Positions 32,821 to 43,009 are shown, numbered from the stretch's first letter. The stretch: DNA of 64,000 bases from Pseudarthrobacter phenanthrenivorans (GCF_000813845.1 NZ_JWTB01000004.1:87381-151380), one strand, 5' to 3'. A program made the numbers and translations. The notes: generated by a model from the letters alone, not told the origin.

Positions 32821-33648
32821 TCACGACGCTTCCTGCGAATTCCTCCTGGTCTCCTGCAACCGTTTGATGAACCAGCGCGACTGCTCCGGACCGTAGGGCA
32901 ACACCGGGATGGCTTTGGTGGCGTCGTTGGGGGTGTCGCGGATGGACTGGCGGGCTTGGCGGACGGCGGTGGTCATAGTGTTGGCCATGGTCTTGACGAA
33001 TTGGTCGCTGCACGGTTCTCCGTGTCCGGGGATTAGGAACTCGTATCGGTGTCGCAAGGCCGAGATATGGCGAAGCACGTCTGCCCATTCTTCCGGGTAG
33101 GAGTCTTCAAAGGAGGGGTGGGCGCCCTGTTCCACGAGGTCGCCGACATAGAGCGTCGAAGGCGTGCCCACCAGAAGGTCGCCGTCAGTGTGGCCACGGC
33201 CCAGGTAGAACAACGTCGCCGCGAGGCCGCCGAGATCAACGAGGACGGGCTGATCTTTGACGATCGCGTTGGGGACCACGAGCTCGACATGTTCCCCCTC
33301 ACCGGCGGACATTTCAGGCTCAAGCGTTCCCACGTGCCTGCGCTGCAGGTCGCCGCGTTGGTCGATCTCGGCAGCAGCGTTTTCGTGAGCCCAAAATTCG
33401 CTTACGCCGGCTTCCGCGAAAACAGCGTTACCGAAGAAGTGGTCGTAATGGGCGTGGGTGTTGACCACAACGAGGGGCAGGTCAGTCTTCGCTCTCACCG
33501 CATCAAGAATCTCGCGGCCTTGGCGCGGACCGCACCCCGTGTCGATGACCATGGCACGTTCGGACCCGGCGATGAGGCCCGTGTTCAGCAGGGATCCTTT
33601 AGTAACCAGTACATAGTTGTCCGTGCCGACTTCGATCCAATCCGACAT
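32821..33648 (-). CDS. Metallo-beta-lactamase-fold hydrolase
   Basis: A 275-residue MBL-fold protein. The zinc motif THAHYDH (64-70) is intact, with further ligands in GRGHTDGD and the final PGHGEPC. It starts MSDWIEVGTDNYVLVT, as cytosolic thioesterase/glyoxalase-like members do. ATG 33648 follows GGAGAAAC. Substrate unknown; glyoxalase II, thioesterase or quorum-quencher-type reactions are all possible. Confidence 0.8.
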   Translation of the reverse strand: MSDWIEVGTDNYVLVTKGSLLNTGLIAGSERAMVIDTGCGPRQGREILDAVRAKTDLPLVVVNTHAHYDHFFGNAVFAEAGVSEFWAHENAAAEIDQRGDLQRRHVGTLEPEMSAGEGEHVELVVPNAIVKDQPVLVDLGGLAATLFYLGRGHTDGDLLVGTPSTLYVGDLVEQGAHPSFEDSYPEEWADVLRHISALRHRYEFLIPGHGEPCSDQFVKTMANTMTTAVRQARQSIRDTPNDATKAIPVLPYGPEQSRWFIKRLQETRRNSQEAS

Positions 33649-34007
33649 TGTTTCTCCGTACCTCCGGCAAGCAGTGTGCATTCGTCTTGGTGACCGATTC
33701 TACCTAGAGAAATCGTGGACCCTGCGAAGCGGCGAGGGCCTCCCCGGCAAGGGGAAGTTGGGCACCGCGCATCTGAACCTGGAACTGTCACGACCAATAG
33801 CGCCAAGCCGAGTTACAACGAAGAGAGGGCCGAGTATCATTCCCGATCAGCTAGCCGAACCTTCGTCACAACAGACTGTTGCGGGTACCCCCGTAATCCA
33901 GTTTTACTAACCCTTGCGGGTACGATGGACCCGACCGTACATATTTTGCCGTTCCGGTGGTGTGCCTACCGGCTGTCCTCGGATTTCGACACAGGGGGAT
34001 CCCGGTT
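33649..34007. promoter_or_regulatory. Divergent intergenic promoter region of the polysaccharide locus
   Basis: 359 bp between the MBL-fold gene and the BY-kinase gene. It holds two direct copies of TTGCGGGTAC (33879-33888 and 33914-33923, 35 bp apart); the first lies in a GGGTACCC palindrome. TACGAT (33921-33926) could be a -10 element. There is no gene-like frame. Confidence 0.45.
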
Positions 34008-35495
34008 TTGGATTTACGTGAATACCTGCGCCTGCTGAGGCACCACTGGTTAACAATCGCCGCTTCGACCCTCCTTGGACTCCTCCTCAGCGGCGGAGTC
34101 TCCGTACTGGCGACTCCGGTGTATACGGCACAGACGCAACTTTTCGTCGCGATCCAGAGTTCCGGTTCTGTTTTGGAACTCCAGCAAGGCAACACTTTCA
34201 GCCAAGCCAGAGTCCAGTCATACGTCAAAACTGTTACCTCCCCGTTAGTTCTTCAGCCGGCGATTGATGCACTCGGACTTTCCGTGTCCGCAGAACAACT
34301 TGCACCTCGGGTAAAGGCCAGCAGCGAGGTAAATACCGTTCTAATCGACATCTCGGTCACTGATGCCTCACCCGTGCAGGCAGCTGCAATTGCTCAGGCA
34401 GTCTCCGACAGCCTCATAAGCTCCATAGACACGTTGGAAAAACCGAAGGGCGGGGGTACTTCCCCAGTCGGTTTGTCGATCATCAAGCCCGCCACTGCCC
34501 CCACCACGCCGTCATCCCCAAACACAAAATTGAACCTCCTGATTGGCCTAATTGCAGGTATGGCTGCTGGGATTGCGTTCGCCGTCCTCCGGACAACCCT
34601 TGATAACCGGATACGCGGGGAAGCCGACCTGCGGAAGGTAACTGAAGCTCCCCTTCTGGGTGGTATCGCTTTTGACCAAGAAGCAGTCAAGAAACCGTTA
34701 CTGACCCAGGCGGCCACTCAGAGCCCAAGAGCCGAGTCGTTTAGACAGCTACGAACTAACCTGCAATTTGCCAATGTGGCAGGGCATGCAAAGACGATCC
34801 TCGTAACTTCTTCGCTCCCGGGGGAGGGAAAGAGCACGACGGCTACGAACTTGGCAATCGCAGTTGCGCAGTCCGGTCAAGCCGTATGCCTTATCGACGC
34901 AGATCTCCGTCGTCCCATGGTTAACGAATACCTAGGATTGGACAGAAATGCGGGGCTAACAACGGCACTTTTAGGCTCCGCTGACGTGGATGAGCTCATA
35001 CAGCCGTGGGGAGAAGACCAGCTCTACGTCTTGACCTCGGGCCAGATCCCTCCAAACCCAAGCGAGCTATTGGGGTCGTCGGAAATGGAGAGTTTGCTAA
35101 ATCGTCTGGAACAGTCTTTTGACATGTTGATAATTGACGCTCCGCCCCTTCTGCCTGTTACAGATGCCGCTGTCCTATCTCAACATGTCGGCGGCGTAGT
35201 CGTTGTAGTGGGTTCACAAAAGATCCGACAGCCAGATTTGGCAAAATCACTTAATGCCCTTGAAATGGTTGGTTCTACCATATTAGGAATTGTCCTTAAC
35301 CGCCTTCCGGTCAAGGGACCTGACTCGTACTCCTACACCTACTACTCATATGAGCAGAAGAGTGACAAGAAACGGCAGTTCCCGGGAAAATCTTTCGGTT
35401 CGCCCAACAACGCATATGAGGATGATTCACTGGTTCTCGAACAGTCCCGCCCGGCATCTATGTTCCCCTCCAGCAACACGCGGTCGGATCACTAG
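34008..35495 (+). CDS. Fused Wzz/BY-kinase (polysaccharide tyrosine autokinase)
   Basis: A 495-residue protein. A Wzz domain with two membrane segments (near 16-37 and 174-195) carries the Pro-rich motif PTTPSSPN before the second segment. The cytosolic BY-kinase domain has Walker A GEGKST (272-277), A' LIDADLRRP (295-303), B LIIDAPPLLP (374-383) and a C-terminal tyrosine cluster (Tyr441, 443, 445, 446, 448). It autophosphorylates and controls polysaccharide chain length/export. TTG 34008 has GGGGGA eight bases before it. This is the first gene of the locus; a second such kinase lies at 55060-56610. Confidence 0.93.
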   Translation: MDLREYLRLLRHHWLTIAASTLLGLLLSGGVSVLATPVYTAQTQLFVAIQSSGSVLELQQGNTFSQARVQSYVKTVTSPLVLQPAIDALGLSVSAEQLAPRVKASSEVNTVLIDISVTDASPVQAAAIAQAVSDSLISSIDTLEKPKGGGTSPVGLSIIKPATAPTTPSSPNTKLNLLIGLIAGMAAGIAFAVLRTTLDNRIRGEADLRKVTEAPLLGGIAFDQEAVKKPLLTQAATQSPRAESFRQLRTNLQFANVAGHAKTILVTSSLPGEGKSTTATNLAIAVAQSGQAVCLIDADLRRPMVNEYLGLDRNAGLTTALLGSADVDELIQPWGEDQLYVLTSGQIPPNPSELLGSSEMESLLNRLEQSFDMLIIDAPPLLPVTDAAVLSQHVGGVVVVVGSQKIRQPDLAKSLNALEMVGSTILGIVLNRLPVKGPDSYSYTYYSYEQKSDKKRQFPGKSFGSPNNAYEDDSLVLEQSRPASMFPSSNTRSDH

Positions 35496-35583
35496 TGAAA
35501 AAAATTTTCTCTGCTCGCAGAATTGACTCTAGCGCCAGCCAACTCTCTACGTGCGCCTGCTTCAACGGAGGGCGGTGGAACTC

Positions 35584-36234
35584 GTGAGAAGACCAGCAAT
35601 GAAGTCCTCATTCGTCGGAAGACTGTTCGTTCCGGCCTATTCCAAAACGCCAATGCGCAGTCGGGTCCTCAAATGGATAGTGAAATTTGAGGGAGGCGAT
35701 ATGTACTCGCTGACCCTTCGGGAGATCCTGCTCAAGTACTTCAAGGTGTCCGTAGGAAGCTACAGCTACGGCTCATTGCTCAACATAGGGAATGCCGACC
35801 AATACACAGAGATTGAAAACTACGTCTCAATTGGCCCAAACGTCCGGCGCTACGGCGCGGCTCATCCCCTGGAGGGTGCTTCACTTCATCCGCTCTTTTA
35901 CAATCCGGCCCTGGGCCTTGTAGGCGAAGGTGAAGATGTTGAACGCACGCCCTGCCGCATCCATCATGACGCTTGGATTGGTGCCAACGTGACGATCTTG
36001 CCTGGTTGTCGTCACATTGGAGAAGGTGCCGTGGTGGGTGCTGGCAGCGTTGTTACCAAGGACGTTCCGCCCTTCACGATTGTTGCGGGCAACCCGGCAA
36101 GAATAGTGAAGGCACGATTCCCCCGAGCGCGTCAGGATCAGATTCTTCGGGAAGCACCATGGGACTTGGAACCTGAGCAAGCACTGAACAGACTGAACTA
36201 TATAAATTTGGGAATGACCGCGAGTGCAGAATAA
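35584..36234 (+). CDS. CatB/Vat-like hexapeptide acetyltransferase
   Basis: A 216-residue acyltransferase. Repeats around [20 protein letters not shown], a long loop with the putative catalytic His ([18 protein letters not shown]), and the beta-helix [29 protein letters not shown] give the xenobiotic-acetyltransferase layout. It probably modifies a sugar of the exopolysaccharide. GTG 35584 is used; GTG 35575 and ATG 35599 remain possible. It overlaps the next gene by 11 bases. Confidence 0.78.
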   Translation: MRRPAMKSSFVGRLFVPAYSKTPMRSRVLKWIVKFEGGDMYSLTLREILLKYFKVSVGSYSYGSLLNIGNADQYTEIENYVSIGPNVRRYGAAHPLEGASLHPLFYNPALGLVGEGEDVERTPCRIHHDAWIGANVTILPGCRHIGEGAVVGAGSVVTKDVPPFTIVAGNPARIVKARFPRARQDQILREAPWDLEPEQALNRLNYINLGMTASAE

Positions 36235-37093
36235 TTTTGATGGTTTTGCCGCGGTCGTGGTTCACTATGACAGCGTAAACACGCTAAAAAAGACCATCCA
36301 AAGCCTGCGCAACTTCCTACCGGCGAGTCGAATTGTCGTCGTAGACAACTCTTCGTCGTTGGTGCAATTGCCGAATGACCTTGACGCCATTGTATTAGAC
36401 GACGGCCGAAACTACGGATATGCGGGTGGAGTCAACCACGGTATCAGATACGCGGAGAGCGAGTTAAGTTCTATACGCGAAGTTTTGGTTTGCACTCACG
36501 AGACGATCTTTCGGGGCAATGCGATCCAGACGTTGCTTGACACTGCGAGAGCATATCCGAATGGGCACGTTATAGGACCGCGCCTAGTAACCAGAAGTGA
36601 ATCAGGCGAGGAAGTCACGTGGTCGAACGGTGGCGTCTATTCTTTCCCGCTTCTTTATCCAAAGCATAGGCTCCGCAGCAGTACGGGGGGCACTGTGTCG
36701 GTCAAGTGGGTAGACGGAGCTGCCTTCGTAGTCGACTTGGCAACCTGGAAGAAACTGGGGGGCGTTCCCGAAGAGTTTTTCATGTACATGGAGGACGTTG
36801 CCCTGGGAGAATTATGTCGGCGTGCCAATGTCCCAGTTTTAGTCAACTTAGACGCGGTTGTGGAGCAAACCGCAAACGGTCCGAGTCGTTCCTTGGCTAT
36901 ACGCAACAGGGTGCTGCTCGCCCAACGATACATGCGTTTGGACTCAAGACTCATAGTGCTTCTTGACGTTTTCTTACGTCAAATTATCATGAGTATCCAT
37001 CCAAACCGCGATGTGAGAGCTAAGTCAAGGGAAAGCCGAGACGCTGTTCGTGCTACCGGCGACATATATAAGTCGGTCGGAAGGCTTGGGTAG
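36224..37093 (+). CDS. Family 2 glycosyltransferase (rhamnosyltransferase-like)
   Basis: A 289-residue GT-A enzyme: [21 protein letters not shown] opens the fold, VVVDNSS and [12 protein letters not shown] build the nucleotide-sugar site typical of WbbL-like rhamnosyltransferases, and [18 protein letters not shown] carries the ED acceptor motif. Starts with GTG. It uses visibly more A/T-rich codons than the flanking genome. Probably adds a sugar in the repeat unit. Confidence 0.85.
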   Translation: MQNNFDGFAAVVVHYDSVNTLKKTIQSLRNFLPASRIVVVDNSSSLVQLPNDLDAIVLDDGRNYGYAGGVNHGIRYAESELSSIREVLVCTHETIFRGNAIQTLLDTARAYPNGHVIGPRLVTRSESGEEVTWSNGGVYSFPLLYPKHRLRSSTGGTVSVKWVDGAAFVVDLATWKKLGGVPEEFFMYMEDVALGELCRRANVPVLVNLDAVVEQTANGPSRSLAIRNRVLLAQRYMRLDSRLIVLLDVFLRQIIMSIHPNRDVRAKSRESRDAVRATGDIYKSVGRLG

Positions 37094-37231
37094 GAGCCTT
37101 TCAGGCATTACCCGTTGGAATCGTGTCGAAGGCCGTTCACCTGTTTATCACTCGCATGGGGAACCATATCCGCCTAGGCCGGTGCTCGTTCGCCAACTGG
37201 TTGTCGACGTTCGAATTAAACCGAAAGGAGC

Positions 37232-38521
37232 GTGTGCCGCTTCGTGGAATACGTCGTATACGCACTGTTTGCTGTCGTTGTTTCCCTGGCCATGCTGTTC
37301 CTGCTTGCGCGAGGCAACCTCGGTTCGTTATTCATTATTCTGCTAATTGTACTTATCTATAGCAGCGGATATTTGCAACAGGCCGTTCCAGTCAGGTTTA
37401 TGATGGCAGCAACGGTGCTGCTAATACTCTTCGGACTGGTTGCCAATAGGTCTGAGCTTACGAGAAGGCAGCGATATGCCGGCCTTCTAGTATTAGCTGC
37501 GAGCTTTTGTGCTTACACCGTCGGATTCTTGCTCCTAGATTCCACGGTGATGGACCCGCTCTTCCGCTATACTGTTTTGTTTCCGCTAACTCTAGTTAGC
37601 GGCTTTCTAATGGCCCGTGCTGGTCAAACTCGTCGTGTTGCTGGGTTTTATGTCATGATCAGCTGTCTCATGGGAGTCCTGGCCACGACCGAACGCCTTT
37701 CAGGAAAATTTCTCGTCGCAGGATCCTACTCAAATTCCGAACGTCTATTTCGCGATGGCTCCGTCCGAAGTATTGTCTTCGCGGAACATCCCTTAGTTCT
37801 ATCAGTGCTGTTGCTCGCTGCAGTTCCTTTGGTCAGCCTAGTGGCAGCCTCCCGGCTAGGAAAGTGCTGCGGCTATGCGAGTCTCTTGGCCGGCATTCTT
37901 TCAACGAATAGTCGTGGTGCCATCATAATTTTGGCATGTTGGACAGCCTTTATAATCGCTCGCCGACTTAACATTCTCGGGAGAGGCGCTTCGCACCTTG
38001 CACGAACTGTCGCAATTGCGGCCATTGGCTTTCTATTGGTCGGAGGTCTCTTTACAAGTGGATCAGATCAACTTACGAGTTCAAGCGCACTTGATGCAAG
38101 CGCGGAATATCGCAGTGCGCTCTATTCTTACGCCGCCAGGTCGTTGGTTTCCATGCCTGTCGGCTGGGGCATCGGTGGGTTACCGGAAGGCGTCTACTAT
38201 GTCGCCAGCGTCTTTGGCCCACTAGACTTATCCAAGACCGTCGATTCGGAGCTTGCCCTCGCGGCGTTCGACTTCGGCTGGATTGGTGTTATCGCTTTCA
38301 GCTTGCTCGTAGTAGCTATGCTCAATGCGCGGAGAATCTATTTGCCGATCGGGCAAAGCGCTTTCATTGTCTCTATCTCAGGCTTGTACTTGGCTTTACA
38401 TTCTTGGGTTGGATTGGGAACCTCCTGGATGCTGATCGTAGGCCTGGCTCTAGGTGCCTATTGCGAGTCAACAAAAAGTTCCCGTTCGGTAAGTGCCCCC
38501 ACAAACATGGCTGAGATGTGA
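37232..38521 (+). CDS. Polysaccharide polymerase (Wzy/O-antigen ligase type)
   Basis: A 429-residue membrane protein with about eleven hydrophobic segments and a large exposed loop (about 265-345: residues TSGSDQLTSSSALDASAEYR through VFGPLDLSKTVDSEL), the layout of Wzy/WaaL-type enzymes; GWGIGGLPEG and TNSRGAIII are further Wzy/WaaL-like marks. It would polymerise repeat units outside the membrane. The start is uncertain: GTG 37232 lies only one base after AAGGAG, and GTG 37244 is an option. Low GC. Confidence 0.8.
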   Translation: MCRFVEYVVYALFAVVVSLAMLFLLARGNLGSLFIILLIVLIYSSGYLQQAVPVRFMMAATVLLILFGLVANRSELTRRQRYAGLLVLAASFCAYTVGFLLLDSTVMDPLFRYTVLFPLTLVSGFLMARAGQTRRVAGFYVMISCLMGVLATTERLSGKFLVAGSYSNSERLFRDGSVRSIVFAEHPLVLSVLLLAAVPLVSLVAASRLGKCCGYASLLAGILSTNSRGAIIILACWTAFIIARRLNILGRGASHLARTVAIAAIGFLLVGGLFTSGSDQLTSSSALDASAEYRSALYSYAARSLVSMPVGWGIGGLPEGVYYVASVFGPLDLSKTVDSELALAAFDFGWIGVIAFSLLVVAMLNARRIYLPIGQSAFIVSISGLYLALHSWVGLGTSWMLIVGLALGAYCESTKSSRSVSAPTNMAEM

Positions 38522-38851
38522 ATTTGCACGGATATTGTGAATCTTGGGCGGCCAAGTGCACGTGAAGAGCCTTGTCTTGGGGCCCGCGCCTAACAGCGTC
38601 TCGTCCACCCACTAAACGCATTACTACTACGGCCGCGCTTGCGAACCTTCATATGGCTTCAACACTCCGCTAAAGACTGTAACTAGGTGGCCGAGTGACC
38701 AGGGCGAGGCTCCTTCGCGGAGGTTCAACTTCCAGTCCGACGGCAAGCAACGAAGTCGTTGGGAATATCGGCTGAAGAGGGCCTTGCGTACAACGCTGCC
38801 GATGGTGGCCGCTCTGGAGGAGCTTATGCCGGTATTGGTCCTCTTGATTTT
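38522..38851. other. Gene-free stretch between convergent polymerase and flippase genes
   Basis: 330 bp without a credible gene. Fragments such as a frame from GTG 38695 are short and break within 30 codons. A direct remnant of a former gene is possible but no protein could be recognised. Confidence 0.4.
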
Positions 38852-40078
38852 TCAGCGGCCAAAGAGACGCATAAGATCTGAGCTCGACACGCGGAACATA
38901 CGGTTCCCGCTCAAAAGATACACGTACCCTCCCCCGGTTATTAGGAATCCAACTGCGAGCAGAAGCACACTGATGGCAGGGCCAAAGTTATTGCCAGCAA
39001 ACCAAGCAATGACGACCAATCCAAAAGCCGCGACAGGGAACCAGGCGTCACCGGTAGGTGATACCGCGAAGTGTTGAAGTACCGGCGCTAGTCCTGCGAG
39101 GCAAACCACCATGGCACAGGCGGGCCCTAGAAGCGAAACGGCTGGTTCAAACGCGGGACCGAAGACAACAGGTATGAGTAAGGTGCCGCCGACCGCGCCT
39201 AATGCGGCGATAGGAAGACTAAGCAACATGCAGAGCTGCCACAATAGTGTTGTTCGCCGCCTGAGACGGAGTGCTGGCCACTTAGCATATGAATGTTGAA
39301 TGAGCGTCTGATATACCTGATAGCTAACCTGAGGAACAAGAGCTACAACCGCATAATACCCTACAAGGGCAACGGTCCCCTGCGCGATAAATAGAGCACT
39401 GTCCGATCTTAGTAGAGCTGCTTCGATTAATTGAGACTTCCAAGCCCGCCAAACTTTAGCAATTAGAATGCGTCGAGTATCTTTGCGGAGCTCCGTGGCC
39501 ACAAGCCCGCGAACAAACTTTCGACGATGATACGAAATGTAAAGCATCTGCATAACCAACGAAGCTGCATTAATGGAAATAACAAATTGAAGCGTTAGCA
39601 GTCCAAGGCCGTATGCGAGAATAATGCCTCCGCAGATCGTGCATGCTGCAGCGAGATTCGCCGTCCCAAATTGTTTGGTGCGACCCGCCACAATAAGTAT
39701 ATTTGCGTCAATGGACTTACTCGCACTCATTCCGGCAATTCCAAAAAAGGCAATAGCGGCAATTGTTTCTTCAACAGCCAGCCCCAGCAGAGTAGCGGTG
39801 CAGAATCCCACTGCTGCAGCCCCGCTCGCGCTCGCAAGCGTGATCCGCTGACCTCTTCTGCTCCAGCCAGCCGCCTGCCCAATATCTTCCGAAACCGCCT
39901 GGCGGGCTAAAGGTCCCAGCCCAAAAGCGCCCACCAACCCAATGAACACGGAAACCAGCATTATAATCGCGAGCTCTCCCCGTGCTTCTGGCCCGAGAGC
40001 ACGTGCGGTGAGAGGAGCAGTCAAGAGACCGGCAAGCAACGGTGCAACGTTTCCCGCCAGGTGAATTATAGTCCGCAT
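38852..40078 (-). CDS. Wzx-type polysaccharide flippase
   Basis: A 408-residue protein with about twelve membrane segments, as in the MOP/Wzx exporters. The N-terminus reads LAGNVAPLLAGLLTAPLTARALGPEARGELAII, a typical flippase opening. It moves lipid-linked repeat units across the membrane before Wzy acts. Starts with ATG 40078; the gap to the next gene is 27 bases. Low-GC coding like its neighbours. Confidence 0.85.
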   Translation of the reverse strand: MRTIIHLAGNVAPLLAGLLTAPLTARALGPEARGELAIIMLVSVFIGLVGAFGLGPLARQAVSEDIGQAAGWSRRGQRITLASASGAAAVGFCTATLLGLAVEETIAAIAFFGIAGMSASKSIDANILIVAGRTKQFGTANLAAACTICGGIILAYGLGLLTLQFVISINAASLVMQMLYISYHRRKFVRGLVATELRKDTRRILIAKVWRAWKSQLIEAALLRSDSALFIAQGTVALVGYYAVVALVPQVSYQVYQTLIQHSYAKWPALRLRRRTTLLWQLCMLLSLPIAALGAVGGTLLIPVVFGPAFEPAVSLLGPACAMVVCLAGLAPVLQHFAVSPTGDAWFPVAAFGLVVIAWFAGNNFGPAISVLLLAVGFLITGGGYVYLLSGNRMFRVSSSDLMRLFGR

Positions 40079-40105
40079 TTCAGTGGACCAGAACCGCGAA
40101 ACGCA

Positions 40106-41347
40106 TTATTGGCTTGCGCGTTGAGCTTTTGAGCGTCTGTACGATCCATACGCATAGCGAAGTGAACGAATGGGGTTCTTGAACGTTTGCTGCATAAGAC
40201 CAAACCCCTTGTATCGCGGAACATCCCAACCTGCCAGTCGCCTCCCGGCCAATCGAGCCAGAAGGGTTGCTCGTCGTTCTACCTGGTACGGCTGAATCGC
40301 ACTGATGTCCTTGAGCTCCAATGGCTCCGCATGAATCACCCCTGCACCAAGCGCTTCGAGAACTATGTCGTGTCCCCTCTTCGTTCTGGCAATCAACGCG
40401 CTGACTCCACTTGAATCTGTGAATATTGGATAGCCCTTTGCATCGGTTTTCCAGTAGTCGCCTGCAACGATATCAGCACTCTCGCCGACACCATCCGGAC
40501 ATACCTTGCATCTCCACTGCATTGATGGGCCAAGCTGCCGTCCCCAGGATTCGTCATAACTCGCAGACCCTTCGAGGCCTTCCACTGTTTCCGCATGGAA
40601 TTCACCGGGCCAACCGTGACCTCTATACCGCAAGGAACGCAAAGGAGATTCAGGTGGAATCCCCAGCTCTGCTAAGAGTCGGTCAGTCGCAAATTGGCTT
40701 GGAACCCCCGCGCAAAAGAATGAAAGAATTACCGGTAGGCTTTCCGCGTCGCGGTATCGCATCAGTTGCCTGAGTCCAGATGCCTCGCACGGCTTTCCGA
40801 CGACCACTGTCGCAGGCGAGAGGGCCGATTTTGCAGAGAGCACAGATACCGGTGCATATCGTGAGCCGGACTGGCTGAGGTAATCTGCATTTCGGTGCAG
40901 TTCTACCGGTACTGTCCGACGTGGGCTTCCTGTATCTGCCGCCGCCCCGAGTAGACGGGTCGCCCTCCCTGACTCGAGGAGCCAAGCTGCGATGGCCGTT
41001 AGAACGCCGCCGCTACTCCCTTGAAAGCGAACTTGAGGATCGACGGCCCACGCCTGCCAACTGGACACGGCGCCACCTAAAGCGGAATCCTTGCTCGCAA
41101 CTTCGCGTTGAGGTGGCCGCATAACGAGCGAACCTGGGCAGCTCGCCCGGAATTCATTGCTAGCCCTCTCGTCATATTTCGGTGATATCGGAAGACGGCG
41201 AACGGGACGATTGAAGCCCTCTTCGTTGAGCTCCATTGCTAAGCCCGGATCTATTATCGTGCAAAGGCCGCAACCGGAACAGTTCCCACTCTCGACCACG
41301 GCTGAAACAAGTTCATCAAAAGAGGCAAGTCTCTTAGGCGTCTTCAT
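40106..41347 (-). CDS. FrhB-like coenzyme F420 hydrogenase beta-subunit family protein
   Basis: A 413-residue protein with an N-terminal iron-sulphur-like motif CSGCGLC (Cys23, 26, 29), then a C-terminal domain of the F420 hydrogenase/dehydrogenase beta-subunit family (GSSGGVLTAIAAWLLESG; VVVGKPCEASGLRQLM). CKVCPDG and GDYW further match. Such proteins often sit beside polysaccharide pyruvyl transferases in exopolysaccharide loci, as here (stop of the transferase and start of this gene one base apart), but their reaction is not established. Confidence 0.8.
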   Translation of the reverse strand: MKTPKRLASFDELVSAVVESGNCSGCGLCTIIDPGLAMELNEEGFNRPVRRLPISPKYDERASNEFRASCPGSLVMRPPQREVASKDSALGGAVSSWQAWAVDPQVRFQGSSGGVLTAIAAWLLESGRATRLLGAAADTGSPRRTVPVELHRNADYLSQSGSRYAPVSVLSAKSALSPATVVVGKPCEASGLRQLMRYRDAESLPVILSFFCAGVPSQFATDRLLAELGIPPESPLRSLRYRGHGWPGEFHAETVEGLEGSASYDESWGRQLGPSMQWRCKVCPDGVGESADIVAGDYWKTDAKGYPIFTDSSGVSALIARTKRGHDIVLEALGAGVIHAEPLELKDISAIQPYQVERRATLLARLAGRRLAGWDVPRYKGFGLMQQTFKNPIRSLRYAYGSYRRSKAQRASQ

Positions 41348-41348
41348 C

Positions 41349-42443
41349 TTAGGCGACCACTTGGCCTGAGAGATGCCCTACAGCTGCACTCAGGCGTTCT
41401 TGGGCCTGTTCCGTTACTGCCCGTGCCTGTTCAGGCAGGCGGTCATCTCGCAACAAGCCCAGGACTTTCTCGACAAGACCATCGTCACTACGAAGATCCA
41501 AGGTAATTGGCCAACCAACATCTCCCAACAGAGGCGCGAACTTACGGGAGTAGGCCAATGGAATCGCGGGTATCCCTAGGGATAGAGCATTCAGACATGC
41601 ATGCATCCGCGCCCCAATGACTACCTTGCAATTTGCAATGAACTGACGAGCTTCCGGAAGATCCTTTGGTATGAATACGGACACCGCCCCGCCAAATTCC
41701 TTCGCTAATTCCCTCGCTGTATGCACGTCGTTATCAACGGACGGATTGTCGAGTACATGGGCCATAAGTGTGATCGAACGCCCCTCAAAGAGGAGCGCGC
41801 GAATTAGCTCACGGGTGAACTTTTGGTACTTCTCTCGAGGTAGATGTGAATCGCTGTTCCAGAGCAGCCCCGAGACATTGAGCACAACATCTGCAGCAGG
41901 AGCTCCGCCTGCTGGACATTGAGGTAAGGCGAATGCCACATCGGTGGCTAAGAGATCGGCGGGCACACCAATTCTTTCCGAGAACGCAAAGCTCACACTG
42001 TCCCTTGCCATAACAGCGCTCGCATGCTTCAGCGAATACCTTGCAATTACTTTGCCCCAGCGGGTACTAAACGGCCCAAGAGTTTGCGGCGCGAAAATTA
42101 CCGGGACTTGGGCTTGTTTGGCAACATACCGTGTATAAAACATAATCAACAGCCGCTTCGGACCATAAATATCCGTGAAACTATCGCCCGCCCCGGTGTC
42201 CACAACCGCGTCGTACTGAGCGATGCGGGAGCGTAAAGTTCTACTGCCCGTCAAGAGCCCTTTCAAGACGACTTTGCCGGAAAGTTGGGTACCCAAGGGG
42301 CCTGGCTCGAAACTCTGAAAGTCTACGAGCGTGTCCACCCCCCAAGCGCGCCGAATGAGGGCTTCGGCACCGTCGCTAAGTACTCGAACTCCCAAGTTAC
42401 TGGACGAATCGTTGGCCCAGAGAACTAACACGCGTTTAGCCAT
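41349..42443 (-). CDS. Polysaccharide pyruvyl transferase
   Basis: A 364-residue CsaB/WcaK-like ketal-pyruvyl transferase with a two-domain GT-B-like fold: N-terminal VLVLWANDSSSNLGVRVLSDG and C-terminal VIGARMHACLNALSLGIPAI, the R-M-H motif of the family. It transfers pyruvate from PEP to a sugar, giving acidic groups. The FrhB-like gene follows with one base between stop and start. Confidence 0.85.
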   Translation of the reverse strand: MAKRVLVLWANDSSSNLGVRVLSDGAEALIRRAWGVDTLVDFQSFEPGPLGTQLSGKVVLKGLLTGSRTLRSRIAQYDAVVDTGAGDSFTDIYGPKRLLIMFYTRYVAKQAQVPVIFAPQTLGPFSTRWGKVIARYSLKHASAVMARDSVSFAFSERIGVPADLLATDVAFALPQCPAGGAPAADVVLNVSGLLWNSDSHLPREKYQKFTRELIRALLFEGRSITLMAHVLDNPSVDNDVHTARELAKEFGGAVSVFIPKDLPEARQFIANCKVVIGARMHACLNALSLGIPAIPLAYSRKFAPLLGDVGWPITLDLRSDDGLVEKVLGLLRDDRLPEQARAVTEQAQERLSAAVGHLSGQVVA

Positions 42444-42478
42444 GAAGGTTACGCACTCCTTTTTGTATCGTCATGCCA

Positions 42479-43009
42479 TTATTGGAACGGCATGTGGAAG
42501 TCGAGCTCATAACTGAGGTCCCGTGTACGTTTTCCTACGGGAACAGCAGGAACGCCTGCAACGATGGTGTACGGCTGGACGTCCTTGGTCACAACCGCAC
42601 CGGCCGCCACGACAGCGCCTTCTCCGATTCTGACGTTGGGCAGGACTGTTGCCCTGGAGGCAACGTAAGCCCTGTCGTCCACACGAACTGGCCCACCCTT
42701 GGTGCCGAAAGAATCACTTTGCGGGTCATGACCCACTGTGAAGATTTGCACGTGGCCGCCGATATTAACATTGTCACCGATCGAAAGACCTAACCGACCG
42801 TCCAAAAAGCAGTCATTGCCCACAATTGAGTTATTGCCCAAGGCGATACCGCGGGGTGCAAAGAAAACCAACCGCCAATGAACCGTGCTTCGGACCCCGA
42901 CTCGCATATTGAAGAAGCGGCGATACATGAAAACCCTGAAATTGTGAACTGGCACTCGGCCAACCATAAACCCCAGCCAAAGCTTAAATCCTTGCAGATA
43001 GAGACGCAT
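42479..43009 (-). CDS. WcaF/WbbJ-like hexapeptide acyltransferase
   Basis: A 176-residue acyltransferase; beta-helix repeats (LGNNSIVGNDCFLDG, LSIGDNVNIGGHV) with catalytic-type His in FTVGHDPQSD and the usual PYTIVAGVPAVPVG end. ATG 43009 is chosen for AGGAG eight bases upstream; the longer start at 43045, right at the end of the preceding gene, is less well supported. Third of the intact acyltransferases in the locus. Confidence 0.82.
   Translation of the reverse strand: MRLYLQGFKLWLGFMVGRVPVHNFRVFMYRRFFNMRVGVRSTVHWRLVFFAPRGIALGNNSIVGNDCFLDGRLGLSIGDNVNIGGHVQIFTVGHDPQSDSFGTKGGPVRVDDRAYVASRATVLPNVRIGEGAVVAAGAVVTKDVQPYTIVAGVPAVPVGKRTRDLSYELDFHMPFQ

Noticed and set aside
38695..38881. Possible small gene between polymerase and flippase
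   Set aside because: The frame from GTG 38695 stops after 26 codons and the downstream piece lies in another frame; no family likeness.
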